Below, in pieces: positions 44,349-55,150 of a stretch of DNA of 64,000 nucleotides (its first letter is position 1; every line of letters begins with the position of its first letter). The notes beneath the pieces were generated by a model, which worked only from the letters and a program-made list of their open reading frames with translations, did not search any database and was not told the DNA's origin. The position numbers and the translations under genes were made by a program. Source of the stretch: Leptobrachium leishanense (taxonomy: Eukaryota; Chordata; Amphibia; Anura; Megophryidae); the NCBI GenBank assembly GCA_009667805.1, contig CM019069.1, positions 50,736,153 to 50,800,152 on the forward strand, written 5' to 3'.

Positions 44349-44562
44349 TACTTAATGTCTGTATCATACATATGGTATGCAGAGTTGTATAAGGTGGGGG
44401 CAAGCTACTGTATCCTTTTTTTTAAAAAAAACTTTATTTAGAGATACTATGATAATGATTTGTTGACACAAATCTCTAAATAAAGTTTTGTTTTCAAAAA
44501 AGATAGCTTTCCCCCACCTTATACAACTCTGCATACCATATGTATGATACAGACATTAAGTA
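44349..44562. repeat. 214-bp palindrome
   Basis: TACTTAATGTCTGTATCATA starts a ~52-base left arm that recurs inverted, essentially without mismatch, ending at 44562. Inside it, CTTTATTTAGAGAT faces ATCTCTAAATAAAG around a ~24-base centre. The arms end in GGTGGGGG/CCCCCACC. It may be a recent inverted duplication or a foldback element. Confidence 0.85.
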
Positions 44563-44876
44563 CAGTTTAGTGACCTGTTCCCCAACTGGAATTTCGTGGA
44601 GACAGAATTTTTATAACTAGGAGAACTATAGGATAACAATATGAAACACTTGAGGTTTCTTGTGATTTTCCTGAGGTAGAGAAAAAGCAGGTTACAAGGA
44701 AAAATATTTGATGAAAAATGATAGCCTGCACCTGCGTTGTAAAGGTTTCAATATTCCAATTAATGTGCAGTTCACCAACAGTTGAATAACTCTGTCCTTT
44801 TTTTCTGAAATAATTTAGCAATGACCTATTCTCCAATTGTACATTCTAATGTTATATTAATTTAGCCTTTATTTAA

Positions 44877-44925
44877 TATCTGTATCATAAGTATATCATG
44901 CGGAGTCGTATAAGACAATGTCTCC
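44877..44925 (+). repeat. Third, diverged copy of the palindrome arm
   Basis: ATCTGTATCATAAGTATATC and GCGGAGTCGTATAAG resemble the arm of 44349-44562 with several changes. Confidence 0.5.
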
Positions 44926-45941
44926 TGGAAGTATAGTTCATAAAAAGGCATTATCATGTTTTTATTCAACATACAATATATTTAACCAATCTCAATGAAC
45001 AAGAGGCTAACAAAAATGTTTATATAAAATGTGAATATGCCATCATTTCTTAACAGCCAAGTCCTATTCAATTAAACATAGAATAACATATATATTAGAT
45101 GAATCTGAAGCATAGCCTTTGTCTTATGGCTTCACCCGGATATGATCAGTACTGCTGAAACTAGAAATAAAAGTTAATGAATTGTAGGGGGATTGTTTTG
45201 CAGCTATGATTGCATATATTTATTGAACCATACACAGCAGAGTGCTAAATTTAGGCCAAAATCCCTTTTCCCAGCGCTGTATGCTTCAATTTACTAGTCA
45301 AATGTACACAAGGCCTGGCATAGTAAATTAACCATGAATGTGTTTGTCTATAATGAATACTATCGTTCTTGCCCGATATGGTTTTGGGTCATTTGGATAC
45401 ATAAATGTGAGGTTTATATCATTTGGCCCAATGTTTAATGACAGCCTCCTGCATTGTGGAAAATTCTAGAATAGATGTTTGTAAAAATGGCACAGAGCAC
45501 ACCCTGAATCTTTCCCATACAACACCTGAACAAAAACCTACAACTAAGGGTGCAAGAGTTTGCATCTCAACTATATGAATGCAGGGGGTAAAAAATGGCA
45601 AGTTGAGGTTCTATAAGTGTTGCAAGCTCAGGTCCTATTACGATGTTTGCCACAAACCTAGGAACCTTTCCATAGAAATGTATTTTCATCCAGCTTTAAG
45701 CAACGCATTTAACATCACAGCCATTTTTTCCAGACCCAAATAGTGGTTGCCTCAAGATAGAAGCATGACCTCTTTGGATTTTGAGATGGTCCATGTTACC
45801 AGTTTCTTGTCTAGTTCAGTGTATTTTGTTTTATAATGTACTGTTCCTTGTTCTGTTCTGGTCAGTTACATTTGAGATTCATCGCTGCACCACAAGGCTC
45901 CAATTTCCAAATCCAATCCATTCAAGGTTGTCCTATCTAAT
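44926..45941. other. No gene recognised
   Basis: AT-rich DNA; nothing recognised. Confidence 0.4.
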
Positions 45942-46807
45942 TGTCATGTGAACCCTGCATGGATTGCGGGTGTGAGCCCAATGTGCAGTGAGCCATAATG
46001 AAGTATGCAGGTTGCGGGGAATAACAGATTTATTTAAAATAAAACACAAAAAGCAGAAGCAAATGAAATAGGTTGTCTGAGAATGAAGAGGGAGGCAATA
46101 AGCAGAACGAAAAGGAGAAAGGACAAAGCAGGATGAAAGACACAGGAGGAAACTGAATAAGGAATAACTACTGAAATATAAGCAGAAAATGAAAACAGAA
46201 AAACTAAGAAAACTAAACTAGAGTCTGTGGCACGATACAGATAAGGGGTTAGGCAATAATCGTGGTCAGGTTTCAGGCCGAGGTACACAGATATCAGAAT
46301 GTTCAAATGTCCATAGCCAGGGGTCATACACATATAGTCCAGAATAGGGGGAGGAACTGGAAGCAATGGATGGAGGTTACCGGTATAGCAGAGGTGGGAA
46401 TGGTACACAGGAGGGTTTCCAGATGGGGTCTTTGAAGGTAATCAGATGGGTACTCCAGAGGGTTTTACCGGTAACAAGTCCAGAGGGTAATTAGAAGGTA
46501 AGTCCAGTAGATAGGGATCCAAGGGGTACAGGAGCAATGAGCAAGTTGGACACCGGTCTCTAAGGTTCAAGGTTCTAACTTCAATGAGGAAGTCCAGATC
46601 AAAGGGAGTGACCTCCTTATATGCAGGGTAGATCAGGCTGGATAAGGTGCAGGTGATTAGTCTGATTAGAATAGCATTCAGAACCTAAGTCCAGAACTGA
46701 GCATGGGGAAAAAAACAAAGTCCTGGAATCTGCATAGGTCATGCAGAACATGCAAAAAAGGTAAACAAAAGGGGGCGTCAGAGGGTCTGGGGGTTCGGAC
46801 CGTGAGA
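45942..46807 (-). mobile_element. Solo LTR (TSD CTAAT)
   Basis: It begins TGTCATGTGAACC and ends GGACCGTGAGA (one change from a GTGACA end). CTAAT lies on both sides (45937-45941, 46808-46812). On the minus strand a TATAAGG box lies near 46616-46623, and an AATAAA near 46033-46038. The A-rich plus strand contains AGAAAG/ACAGAAA words. The frames across it have no known domain. Confidence 0.6.
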
Positions 46808-47384
46808 CTAATCCCTTGTAGTCGGGTTTATACATGCCACTGTACAACCATTCTTCCATTGCTTATGGATCATTCTTTTGGCAATGACTGTGCTGACAAA
46901 TCGAAGAGTTAGATGTTTTCCTCAGTTTACTCAGGTTACTCCCCATATCAAAAGTTCGAGCCAACAGAATGCTGTATATTAGGGGTCAGTAAACTTGGTC
47001 CTTGAGATGTTGTGAAACTACACCTCCCATGATGCTCAAATACTTATTAGTTTGGCCAGGCCTCAAGGGAAATGTAGTTCCAAAACATCTGGAGTAGTGA
47101 TGAGCCGAACACCCCCGTGTTCGGTTCGCATTTGAACTCGAACAATTTCAAAAGTTTGAGTTCGCACTTGAACACGATCCGAACTCAATGCATTGTGGAA
47201 GAATGCAGGGTTGTACCCTGCGGTCCAATATTAAAATTATATGAATCTGGTATAGGCGTCAGTGGCAGTGCACCCAAATATTGTGCCTTTGATGCCAGCT
47301 AGTGCCTTCACAACGTAACCCCTCTGAGGTATTGTGGAAGAGTGCAGGGGTGGAGGTTTTGGTAATGCAGAAGAGATCCCCGAC

Positions 47385-49947
47385 CTATTCAGTTACGTCA
47401 GCATCAGGGGATCGATAGCTGCTGATCCAGGACTGATTCATTTTTATAAATGTCAGCCGGTCTACAGAATCGGTGGACAGACGCACTCTTTTGTCTGTGA
47501 CAAAACCTCCAGCGTCACTGAACGTCCTTTCAGAAAGCACGCTGGATGAAGGGCAACCTAGTAGCTGCATAGCATATTGGCTAAGTTCTGGCCAGTGATC
47601 CAATCTCAACACCCAGTAAGCCAGTGGATCATCTGCTGGAAAGGTATCCAGGTCTGCCCTTGCCACTGGGTAGTCCTGCACCATATGGTGAAGATGCTGG
47701 CAATGGGTGTCTACATTTGATGTCCCTGGGCGTCGTGGACTAAAAAAATTTAAAAGGGCATCAGTCAAACGGCCCCGGCCTTCACCGCTCTTCCTCTGAT
47801 CATCCGCAGCCTCAGAAGCACCTGTGTCATCACTTGGTAATCTACCAGTGCCTGGAAAGGTGTTACACAAGTGTCGCTTTAGAGCGTACTCAAGTTGTTT
47901 CATCCGGTCCTCCCTCTGTACGGGCAGGATGAGCTCTGCAACTTTACCCTTGTATTGTGGATCAAGAAGGCTTGCCAACCAGTAATGATCCCTCTCCTTG
48001 ATAGCACGAATCCTGGGGTCCTTTAGCAGGCTTTGCAGGATAAGGGAGCCCATGCAGCGTAGGTTGGAGGTGGCATTAGCTTCTGAGTCTTCCTGGGCAA
48101 TGAGGATGACCCCATTGTGCACTTCCTCCTCCCAGCCACGTACCAGTCCTTGGGTTTCTGGGCACACAAAACCCTCCCTTGAGGAATCCCCACCTTCAAT
48201 GCCCCCACTACTTAAACATTCCTCCTCATCCTCCTCCTGTCTGATCTGAGGACCCACAGGAATGCTGTCTGCGGAAAGACTGGGGCCTTGAGAGCTAGGG
48301 AAGGCCTCCTCTTCCTCCTGCTGCTCTGCCTCTAGTGCCACATCTATAATTCCCCTCAGAACGCGCTCCAGCAGGAACACTAAAGGAATTGTGTCACTGA
48401 TGCATGCACTGTCCCTGCTCACCATCCTCGTTGCCGCCTCAAATGGTGACAGTACAGTGCATGCATCCTTGATCATCAGCCACTGCGGGAGGGGCAACAA
48501 GTTGACCTGAACCTGTCCTTGTGCCATACTCACACAGGTACTCATTGATGGCTCTCTGCTGCTTGTGCAGACACTGCAGCATTGCTAATGTCAAGTTCCA
48601 CCTGGTGGGCATGTCACAGATCAGACGGTTTGTGGGAAGGTGGAATTCTCTTTGAATTTCTGCCAGGCGAACGCTTGCTGGGAATGACCGTCTGAAGTGG
48701 CTGCAGACTTTTCTGGCCTGGCTGAGAAGCTGTGCCAGCCCTGGGTACCTGGTTAGGAAACGCTGTACCACCAGATTTAGGACGTGTGCTAGGCATGGTA
48801 CATGCGTCAACTTACCCTGGCGTAGGGCGGAGAGAAGGTTGCTGCCATTATCACAGATGACCATTCCCAGCTGAAGCTGGCGTGGTGTTAACCATCTCTG
48901 CACCTGCCCCTGCAGAGCTGACAGAATTTCTGGCCCAGTGTGGCTCCTGTACCCTAAACAAACCAGCTCAAGCACAGTATGGCATCTTTTTGCTTGAGCC
49001 ATTGCGTAGCCCCTGCCACGCGTTAGTTTAACTGCCACTTCACCAGAGACAGAGAAGGAGGAGGAGGAAGAGGTGGTGGAGCAGACAGACCTCATACAAG
49101 CAGCTTTCTGGAGGCGTGGTGGATGAACAAGGTCCAGCACAGAGCCCCGTCCTGGATCCCTTCCAGCCGCAAGCAGAGTTACCCAGTGTGCCGTGAAGGA
49201 AATGTAACGGCCTTGTCCATGCTTGCTGGACCACGTGTCTAAAGTCATGTGCATCTTGCTGCTGACTGCCTTTCCCAATGACTCCATAACATTGTGTTCC
49301 ACATGCTGGTACAGTGCTGGAATGGCCTTCAGTGAAAAGAAAAGGCATTTTGGAACCTGCCACTGTGATACAGCGCATTCAGCAAATTCACGGAAGGAAG
49401 CAGAGTCCACCAGCTGGAAAGGCAACAGCTGTAATGCGAGTAATTTTGCTAAGCTGGCATTTAGACGCTGTGCTTGGGGATGGTTGGGACTATATTTTTT
49501 CTTACGCTGCAGCAGCTGGGGCAACGTAATCTGACTGCGTAAATCTTCAGCTGATGGGATGCTGTCATATTCTGAGGAAGAACCTGGTACACCCATTACT
49601 GTACCATCATCCCTGTCAGTGGAGGTTGTAGGCAATCACATGGCAGGAAATATAGTGGGGGTAGAGACAGATGAGGATGAGGAGGACCTTTGCAAAGTGT
49701 TGTGCCAACGGGATGCGTGGCAGGTGCTCATATGTCGCCTCAAGCACGTGATACCCAAGCGTGAGATGTCTTTCCCACGCTTGATCCTCATCTGACATAG
49801 ATTACAAATAGCAACGGTGCAGTCTGCTGCACATTTCTTAAAGAACTCCCAGACAGCAGACTTCCTGTACATGTGCTTTGAGACAACAGCGCTCTGCACC
49901 TGAGCAGCTGTGACTTCTGATGCCTTGGACTGGCTACAGTTGGTCAT
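47385..49947 (-). pseudogene. hAT transposase with BED zinc finger, two lesions
   Basis: Cuts and joins transposon ends in the nucleus. In minus-strand order: a BED finger (SAVWEFFKKC, CNLC, LRRHMSTCH giving C-x2-C and H-x4-H); the RNase-H-like core with MTLDTWSS (first Asp), ICDNGSN (second Asp) and CLAHVLNL (the C-x2-H pair); PTRWNLTLAMLQCLH with the region of the late catalytic Glu downstream; then the dimerisation domain with DDPLAYWVLR, YAMQLLGCPSSSVLSER, TFSDAGGFVTDKRVRLS and VDRLTFIKMN. A single in-frame TGA at 49636-49638 separates finger and core, and a frameshift near 48500 separates the core from the C-terminal part. All else is open, so loss was recent. ZBED-type host genes share this architecture, but the transposon ends and lesions argue against a host gene. 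Confidence 0.88.
49639..49947 (-). pseudogene. BED zinc-finger segment of the hAT transposase
   Basis: About 100 codons ending at the in-frame TGA. The finger follows the order W-x2-F, D, C-x2-C, H-x4-H (residues ~33-76). A TGA lies just upstream of the first ATG and the CR1 insertion begins 60 bases further, so the original link to the first coding block is lost. Confidence 0.75.
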
Positions 49948-50100
49948 AGAGGACGTTGTGCCTCATTTTTGTTGTGCCTCCTCCTCCTCCATTGACTCCT
50001 CTGTTCGATCATAGAAACATAGAAACATAGAAAAATGTCGGCAGATAAGAACCTTTCGGCCCATCTAGTCTGCCCAATTACATGGATACTTTACCTGGAT

Positions 50101-52891
50101 TTATCTTTTGTTTAGGATAGCCTTATGCCTATCCCATGCTTGCTTAAATTCAATTACTGTTTTGACCTCTACCACTTCTACTGGAAGACTGTTCCATGTA
50201 TCCACCACCCTCTCAGTAAAATAATGCTTCCTGATGTTACTTTTAAACCTTTGCCCCTCTAATCTAAGACTATGTCCTCTTGTTTTGCTATTTTGTTTCC
50301 TTTTAAATATACTCCCTTCCTCTACCTTGTGGATTCCCTTTACGTATTTAAATGTTTCTATCATATCTCCTCTGTCTCGTCTTTTTTCCAAGCTGTACAT
50401 ATTAAGATCATTAAGCCTTTCCTGGTAACTTTTCTCCTTCAAGCCGTACACCATTTTAGTAGCCCTTCTCTGAACTCTCTCTAAGATGTCTATATCCTTC
50501 TGGAGATACGGTCTCCAGTACTGCACACAGTACTCCAAGTGAGGTCTCACCAGTGCTCTGTACAGTGGCATGAGCACTTCCCTTTTCCTACTGCTAATAC
50601 CTCTCCCTACACAACTAAGCATTCTGCTAGCATTTCCTGCTGCTCTATTACATTGACTACTTACCCTTAGATCCTCTGAAATAATGACCCCTAAATCCCT
50701 TTCCTCAGATGTTGAGGTTAGGACTGTATCAAATATTCTATATTCAGCCCTTGGGGTTTTTTTTACGTCCCAGGTGCATTATCTTGCACTTATCCACATT
50801 AAACCTCAATTGCCACAACTCCGACCATTTTTTTAGTTTACCTAAATCATTTGCCATTTGGCTGATCCCTCCAGGAACGTCAACCCTGTTGCAAATCTTT
50901 GTGTCATCAGCAAAAAGACATACTTTTCCATTAATACCTTCTGCAATATCACTAATAAAAATATTAAAGAGAATGGGTCCAAGTACTGACCCCTGAGGTA
51001 CCCCACTGGTAACAAGACCTTGCGCCGAATAAACTCCATTTACCACAACCCTCTGTTGTCTGTCACTCAGCCACTGCCTAATCCATTCAACAATATTGGA
51101 ATCCAAGCTCAAAGATTGCAATTTATTGATAAGCCTTCTATGCGGAACAGTATCAAAAGCCTTACTGAAATCTAAATAAGCAATGTCTACTGCACCACCT
51201 GTGTCTATTATTTTTGTTACCCAATAAAAAAAATCAATAAGATTAGTTTGGCATGATCTCCCTGAGGTAAACCCATGTTGTTTCTGATCCTGTAATCTAT
51301 GTGTTTTTAGATGTTCAACAATCCTTTCCTTTAACATGGTTTCCATTAATTTCCCCTCTACTGACGTAAGACTAACTGGCCTATAGTTCCCCGATTCCTC
51401 CCTACTACCCTTCTTGTAAATGGGCACAACATTTGCTAAATTCCAGTCTTCTGGGACGACTCCCATTAACAAGGAGTGGTTAAATAAATCTGTTAACGGT
51501 TTTGCTATTACATCACTGAGCTCTTTTAATAATTTAGGGTGGATCCCATCAGGCCCCATTGACTTATTTGTCTTTACTTTAGACAGCTGCTGTAGAACCT
51601 CCTCCTCTGTAAACTCATATGTAAATGTCTCTTTAGTGTTCTCTCCTAACTGAGGTCCCTTTCCTTCCTTTTCTTCTGCAAAGACTGAACAAAAATATTC
51701 ATTGAGGCAGTCAGCGAGACTTTTATCCTCTTCTACATACCTTCCTTCCTTTGTTTTTAATCTAACTAATCCTTGTTTTACTTTTCTTTTCTCGTTTATG
51801 TATCTAAAAAATGTTTTGTCCCCCTTTTTTACTGACTGAGCTATTTTCTCTTCTGCGTGTGCTTTGGAAGCTCTTATAAATTGCTTTGCCTCTTTCTGCC
51901 TAATTTTACAGGTTTGCCTATCTTCTTCACTTTGAGTTTTTTTATAATTATTGAATGCTATCTTTTTGTTCTTCACGATTTTGGCCACTTCTGCAGAGTA
52001 CCACAGTGGTTTCTTCCCTTTTTTGTTTTTGCTAACAAGCCGAATGCAATTTCCTGTGGCCTTCAATAATGCTTCCTTTAAATAATCCCATTTCTCCTGG
52101 ACTCCCTTTAAACTCCTCCAGTCTGATAATGACTCCTTCACACAAAATCTCATTTTAGAAAAATCTGTTTTTTTAAAGTCTAAAACTTTTGTTTTTGTGT
52201 GGTGCGGCTCCATCCCTGTTCTTATATTACACCACACTGACTGGTGATCACTAGATCCCAAATTTTCACCTACAACAACGTCCGATACCAAACCTCCATT
52301 TGTGAGTATTAAATCCAATATGGCCTCTTTACGGGTCGGCTCCTCAACTACTTGTATTAGAGATAATCCCAGTAAGGAGTTTAGAATATTTGTACTCCTG
52401 GTGCACCCAGCTATTTTGGTTTTCCAGTTCACATCAGGAAGATTAAAGTCCCCCATGAAAATAACTTCCCCCTTCATTGCCATTTTGGCTATTTCCTCAA
52501 CCAGCAGATTATCTAGCTCTTCTACTTGTCCAGGGGGTCTATAGATCACACCTACACGAGCTACTGTATGATTGCCAAATGTTAGCGTAACCCAAACTGA
52601 CTCTATGTTCACCTCGCTCACTTTTATTTGGTTCGTTTTTATGTTGTTTTTCACATACAGGGCCACTGCTCCTCCTTTCCTACCTTATCTGTCTTTTCTA
52701 TATAAAGAGTACCCCGGTATTGTTATGTCCCAGTTATTTTTCTCACTGAACCATGTCTCAGTAACCGCCACTAAATCTACTTTTTCAGCTGCCATCATTG
52801 TCTCCAGTTCATTGATTTTATTGACTAAACTGCGAGCATTTATAGACACGACTCTGAGCTTGTCATTTTTTACCTCGCATGTTGCTTGCAC
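50101..52891 (-). pseudogene. CR1 ORF2: endonuclease and reverse transcriptase, two lesions
   Basis: The N-terminal endonuclease nicks target DNA and the RT primes from the nick. In order: RVVSINARSLVNKINELE and VAVTETWFS (endonuclease start), GVIYRPPGQ, GDFNLPDVNW, LGSSDHQSVWC (catalytic His region), then RT with YRPVSLTSVEGKLME, HGFTSGRSCQTNL, YLDFSKAFDTVPH (catalytic Asp), [17 protein letters not shown] and CLFADDTKI (FADD pair). The last frame has YRALVRPHLEYCVQYW, LERVQRRATKMVYGL and TWNSLPVEVVEVK, ending at 50101. A TAA at 52685 interrupts the endonuclease in frame. One extra A in an A run near 50757 shifts the frame before the C-terminal 200 residues. Otherwise intact. Confidence 0.88.
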
Positions 52892-52955
52892 CCTCCGATT
52901 TAGTTTTGGGGGACAATCGGGCAGATTGTTTTTTAACCTTTTGTCCCCCCACCTC

Positions 52956-53306
52956 CTAGTTTAAATATTCCTTTGTGAAACCTTTGAACTTCTCACTGAG
53001 AACATATGTTCCCCTATGAGTAAGATGCAAACCATCTCTTTTATACAGTTCCTTTCTGCTCCAATTAGAGCTATCATGGGACACAAAGCCAAATCCTTGC
53101 TCCCGACACCATTCCCGAAGCCACAAATTAAATTCCCTATTGCGCATCTGCCTATCTTGAATTTTATGCACAGGCAAAACTTCAGAGAATGACACAGTGG
53201 ACGCAATCTGCTGTATTTCACCTCCAAGAACACAAAAATCTTCCTTAATCTCAGAAACCTCAATGCTAGCCAAGTCATTTGTCCCTAGATGGACTAAAAC
53301 GTCCAC
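52956..53306 (-). pseudogene. CR1 ORF1 C-terminal esterase-like domain, 5'-truncated
   Basis: The open frame reads VLVHLGTNDLAS, then RNREFNLWLREWCREQGFGF and KRDGLHLTHRGTYVLSEKF, ending in a stop at 52956. GTND and DGLH are blocks III and V of SGNH/GDSL esterases, with the catalytic Asp and His; block I with the Ser is lost through truncation. An esterase domain in ORF1 is known from CR1 elements. It lies just upstream of ORF2. Not a host lipase. Confidence 0.75.
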
Positions 53307-53308
53307 TT

Positions 53309-53549
53309 CTATATATCACTCACCATGTCAGAAAGACCAAAAAGGACAGGCAGATGCTCCCAGACACAGATAAGAGGGCAAGCAGCCTCTGTGTCAGGAG
53401 GCTGTGCCTCTGGTCGTCGTGGACATGGTGCATCCTCTGCAGGGGCATGCTTGTCCTTTCTAACTGGTGCTGGTCTTCTTAAGCAGCAGCAACATACAGA
53501 AGATTTGGTGGATTGGCTAACCAGGCCATCCTCATCCTCTGAGTCCTAG
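53309..53549 (+). repeat. Inverted duplicate of the hAT first coding block
   Basis: From CTATATATCACTCACC through the start codon at 53325, the plus strand repeats, base for base with few changes, the minus strand of 53919-54156. The encoded 74 residues differ from the direct copy at three places. It ends at a TAG at 53547. The CR1 5' edge abuts its outer side, and the direct block abuts its inner side. Confidence 0.85.
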
Positions 53550-54140
53550 ATCAGGCACCCAGGTGGAGTCAGTGACCTCATCATCGTCATCACCCCTATC
53601 TCCTCGTCACTGGAGCCAACTTGGCAGTATGCTGCAGCTGCTGGGGCAACACGAGTGCCAGTTATTTGTGTGTCACTGGCACCCCCTTCCTCTAGGTTAA
53701 TTATACTCCCTTCCTCAACCTCAGAGATTGAATCAGAGCACTGTACTTGCTGCGCGTCCTCAAGCAGCATGTCACTGTCATGTGTAGTCAAACAATTCAG
53801 CTGACTCCTCCGTGTGTGATAGTGAGTCTACGGCAGGAGTAGCTGTGGACATGGAGGCTGAATTAGATGTTTTGGCAGCTGAGGTGGACTGTAAACCACT
53901 ACAAGCCTGGCTGGCAAAGGACTCGGAGGATGAGGATGGCCTGGTTAGCCAATCCAACAAATCCTCTGTATGTTGCTGCTGCTTAAGAAGGCCAGCACCA
54001 GTTAGAAAGGACAAGCATGCTCCTGCAGAGGATGCACCATGTCCACGACGACCAGAGACACAGCCTCCTGACACAGAGGCTGCTTGCCCTCTTATCTGTT
54101 TCTGGGAGCATCTGCCTGTCCTTTTTGGTCTTTCTGACAT
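53546..54140 (-). pseudogene. First coding block of the hAT transposon, frameshifted
   Basis: Starts MSERPKRTGRCSQ and continues basic, Cys-rich, then Ser-rich and acidic (SDSISEVEEGSI, SSDEEIG). A frame change near 53785 splits it into 120 and ~80 codons. I do not recognise a domain. Its position at the 5' side of the transposase and the well-kept ATG suggest the N-terminus of the transposase or a separate transposon protein. A TATAGAT-rich stretch precedes it. Confidence 0.5.
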
Positions 54141-54244
54141 GGTGAGTGATATATAGATTAAAGATATACAGAACTCTGATTCAACTCTGTTATAAAAATT
54201 GGAGATATGCAGAACTCTGATTCAACTGTGTTATCTAGATTAAA

Positions 54245-54880
54245 GATTTCCAGAACTCTGGTACAACTCAGTGAGACACCCTGATAGCTGGCAGCCAGTG
54301 ACAAGACACAGATTAAAATTCCCAGAAACCACCTATAAATCAGTGAGACCCCCTGATGGGTGGCAGTGACAAGACACAGGTTATAATTCCCAGATATCTG
54401 CTACAAGTCTGTGAGACCCCCTGATGGGTGGCAGTGACAAGACACAAATAACAATTCCCAGGAACTCCTATAAATCAGTGAGACCCCCTGATGGGTGGCA
54501 GTGACAAGACACAAATTCCAATTGCCAGATATCTGCTAGAAGTATGTGGGACCCCCTGATAGCTGGCAGTGAGAAGACACAGATTACATTCCCCAGGAAC
54601 CTCCTATTAATCAGTGAGACCCCCTGATGGGTGGCAGTGACAAGACACAAATTACAATTCCCAGGAACCTCCTATAAATCAGTGAGACCCCTGATGGGTG
54701 GCAGTGACAAGACACAAATTACAATTCCCAGGAACCTCCTATAAATCAGTGAGACACCCTGATGGGTGGCAGTGACAAAACACAGATTACAATTCCCAGG
54801 AACCTCCTATAAATCAGTGAGACCCCCTGATGGGTGGCAGTGACAAGACACAGATTACAATTCCCAGATATCTTGTAGAA
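54245..54880 (-). repeat. 68-bp tandem array inside the hAT 5' side
   Basis: GATGGGTGGCAGTGACAAGA recurs at 54355, 54423, 54490, 54626, 54693, 54761 and 54829, with variant GATAGCTGGCAG at 54283 and 54558. Spacing is 67-68 bases, about nine units. Units include CAATTCCCAGGAACCTCCTA or CCCAGATATCTGCTA. Likely transposase-binding or promoter DNA of the hAT element. Confidence 0.85.
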
Positions 54881-55150
54881 GTGAGACCCCCCCCCCAATA
54901 GCTGCTGGCAGTGAGAACACACAGATTACATCAATTCCCAGATAATTTGTAGAAGTGAGACCCCCCAATAGCTGCTGGCAGTGAGAACACACAGATTACA
55001 ACAATTCCCAGATATCTTGTAGAAGTGAGACCCCCCCAATAGCTGCTGGCAGTAAGAACACACAGACTACAACAATTCCCAGATATCTTGTAGAATTGAG
55101 AACCCCACCCCCCCCCAAACCTCCCCCCAATAGCTGCTGGCACTGAGAAG
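54880..55150 (-). repeat. 70-bp tandem array next to the 68-bp array
   Basis: CAATAGCTGCTGGCAGTGAG recurs at 54896, 54966, 55037 and 55128 with C runs before it. The unit shares GCTGGCAGTGAGAA...ACACAGATTACA and CCCAGATATCT with the 68-bp unit, so both arrays probably come from one ancestral unit. A C-rich insertion lengthens the last interval. Confidence 0.8.

Larger units (their letters stand above)
50010..53308 (-). mobile_element. CR1 LINE, 3.3 kb, inserted in the hAT transposon
   Basis: Contains the last part of ORF1, a nearly full ORF2, a 3' UTR (CGGCCCATCTAGTCTGCCC) and the terminal TTCTATGT repeats of CR1. The 5' edge falls inside ORF1, the usual 5' truncation. The 3' edge meets hAT DNA at about 50010 and the 5' edge at about 53308. 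Confidence 0.9.

Noticed and set aside
47385..49947. A host ZBED-type gene
   Set aside because: The domain order fits ZBED proteins, but it lies between hAT ends with a perfect 8-bp duplication and carries a nonsense codon and a frameshift.
52956..53306. A host GDSL lipase exon
   Set aside because: It is directly upstream of CR1 ORF2 in the same orientation and lacks the catalytic Ser block; it is the CR1 ORF1 esterase remnant.
54245..55150. A CRISPR-like array
   Set aside because: Units are contiguous tandem repeats without unique spacers, in a eukaryotic transposon.
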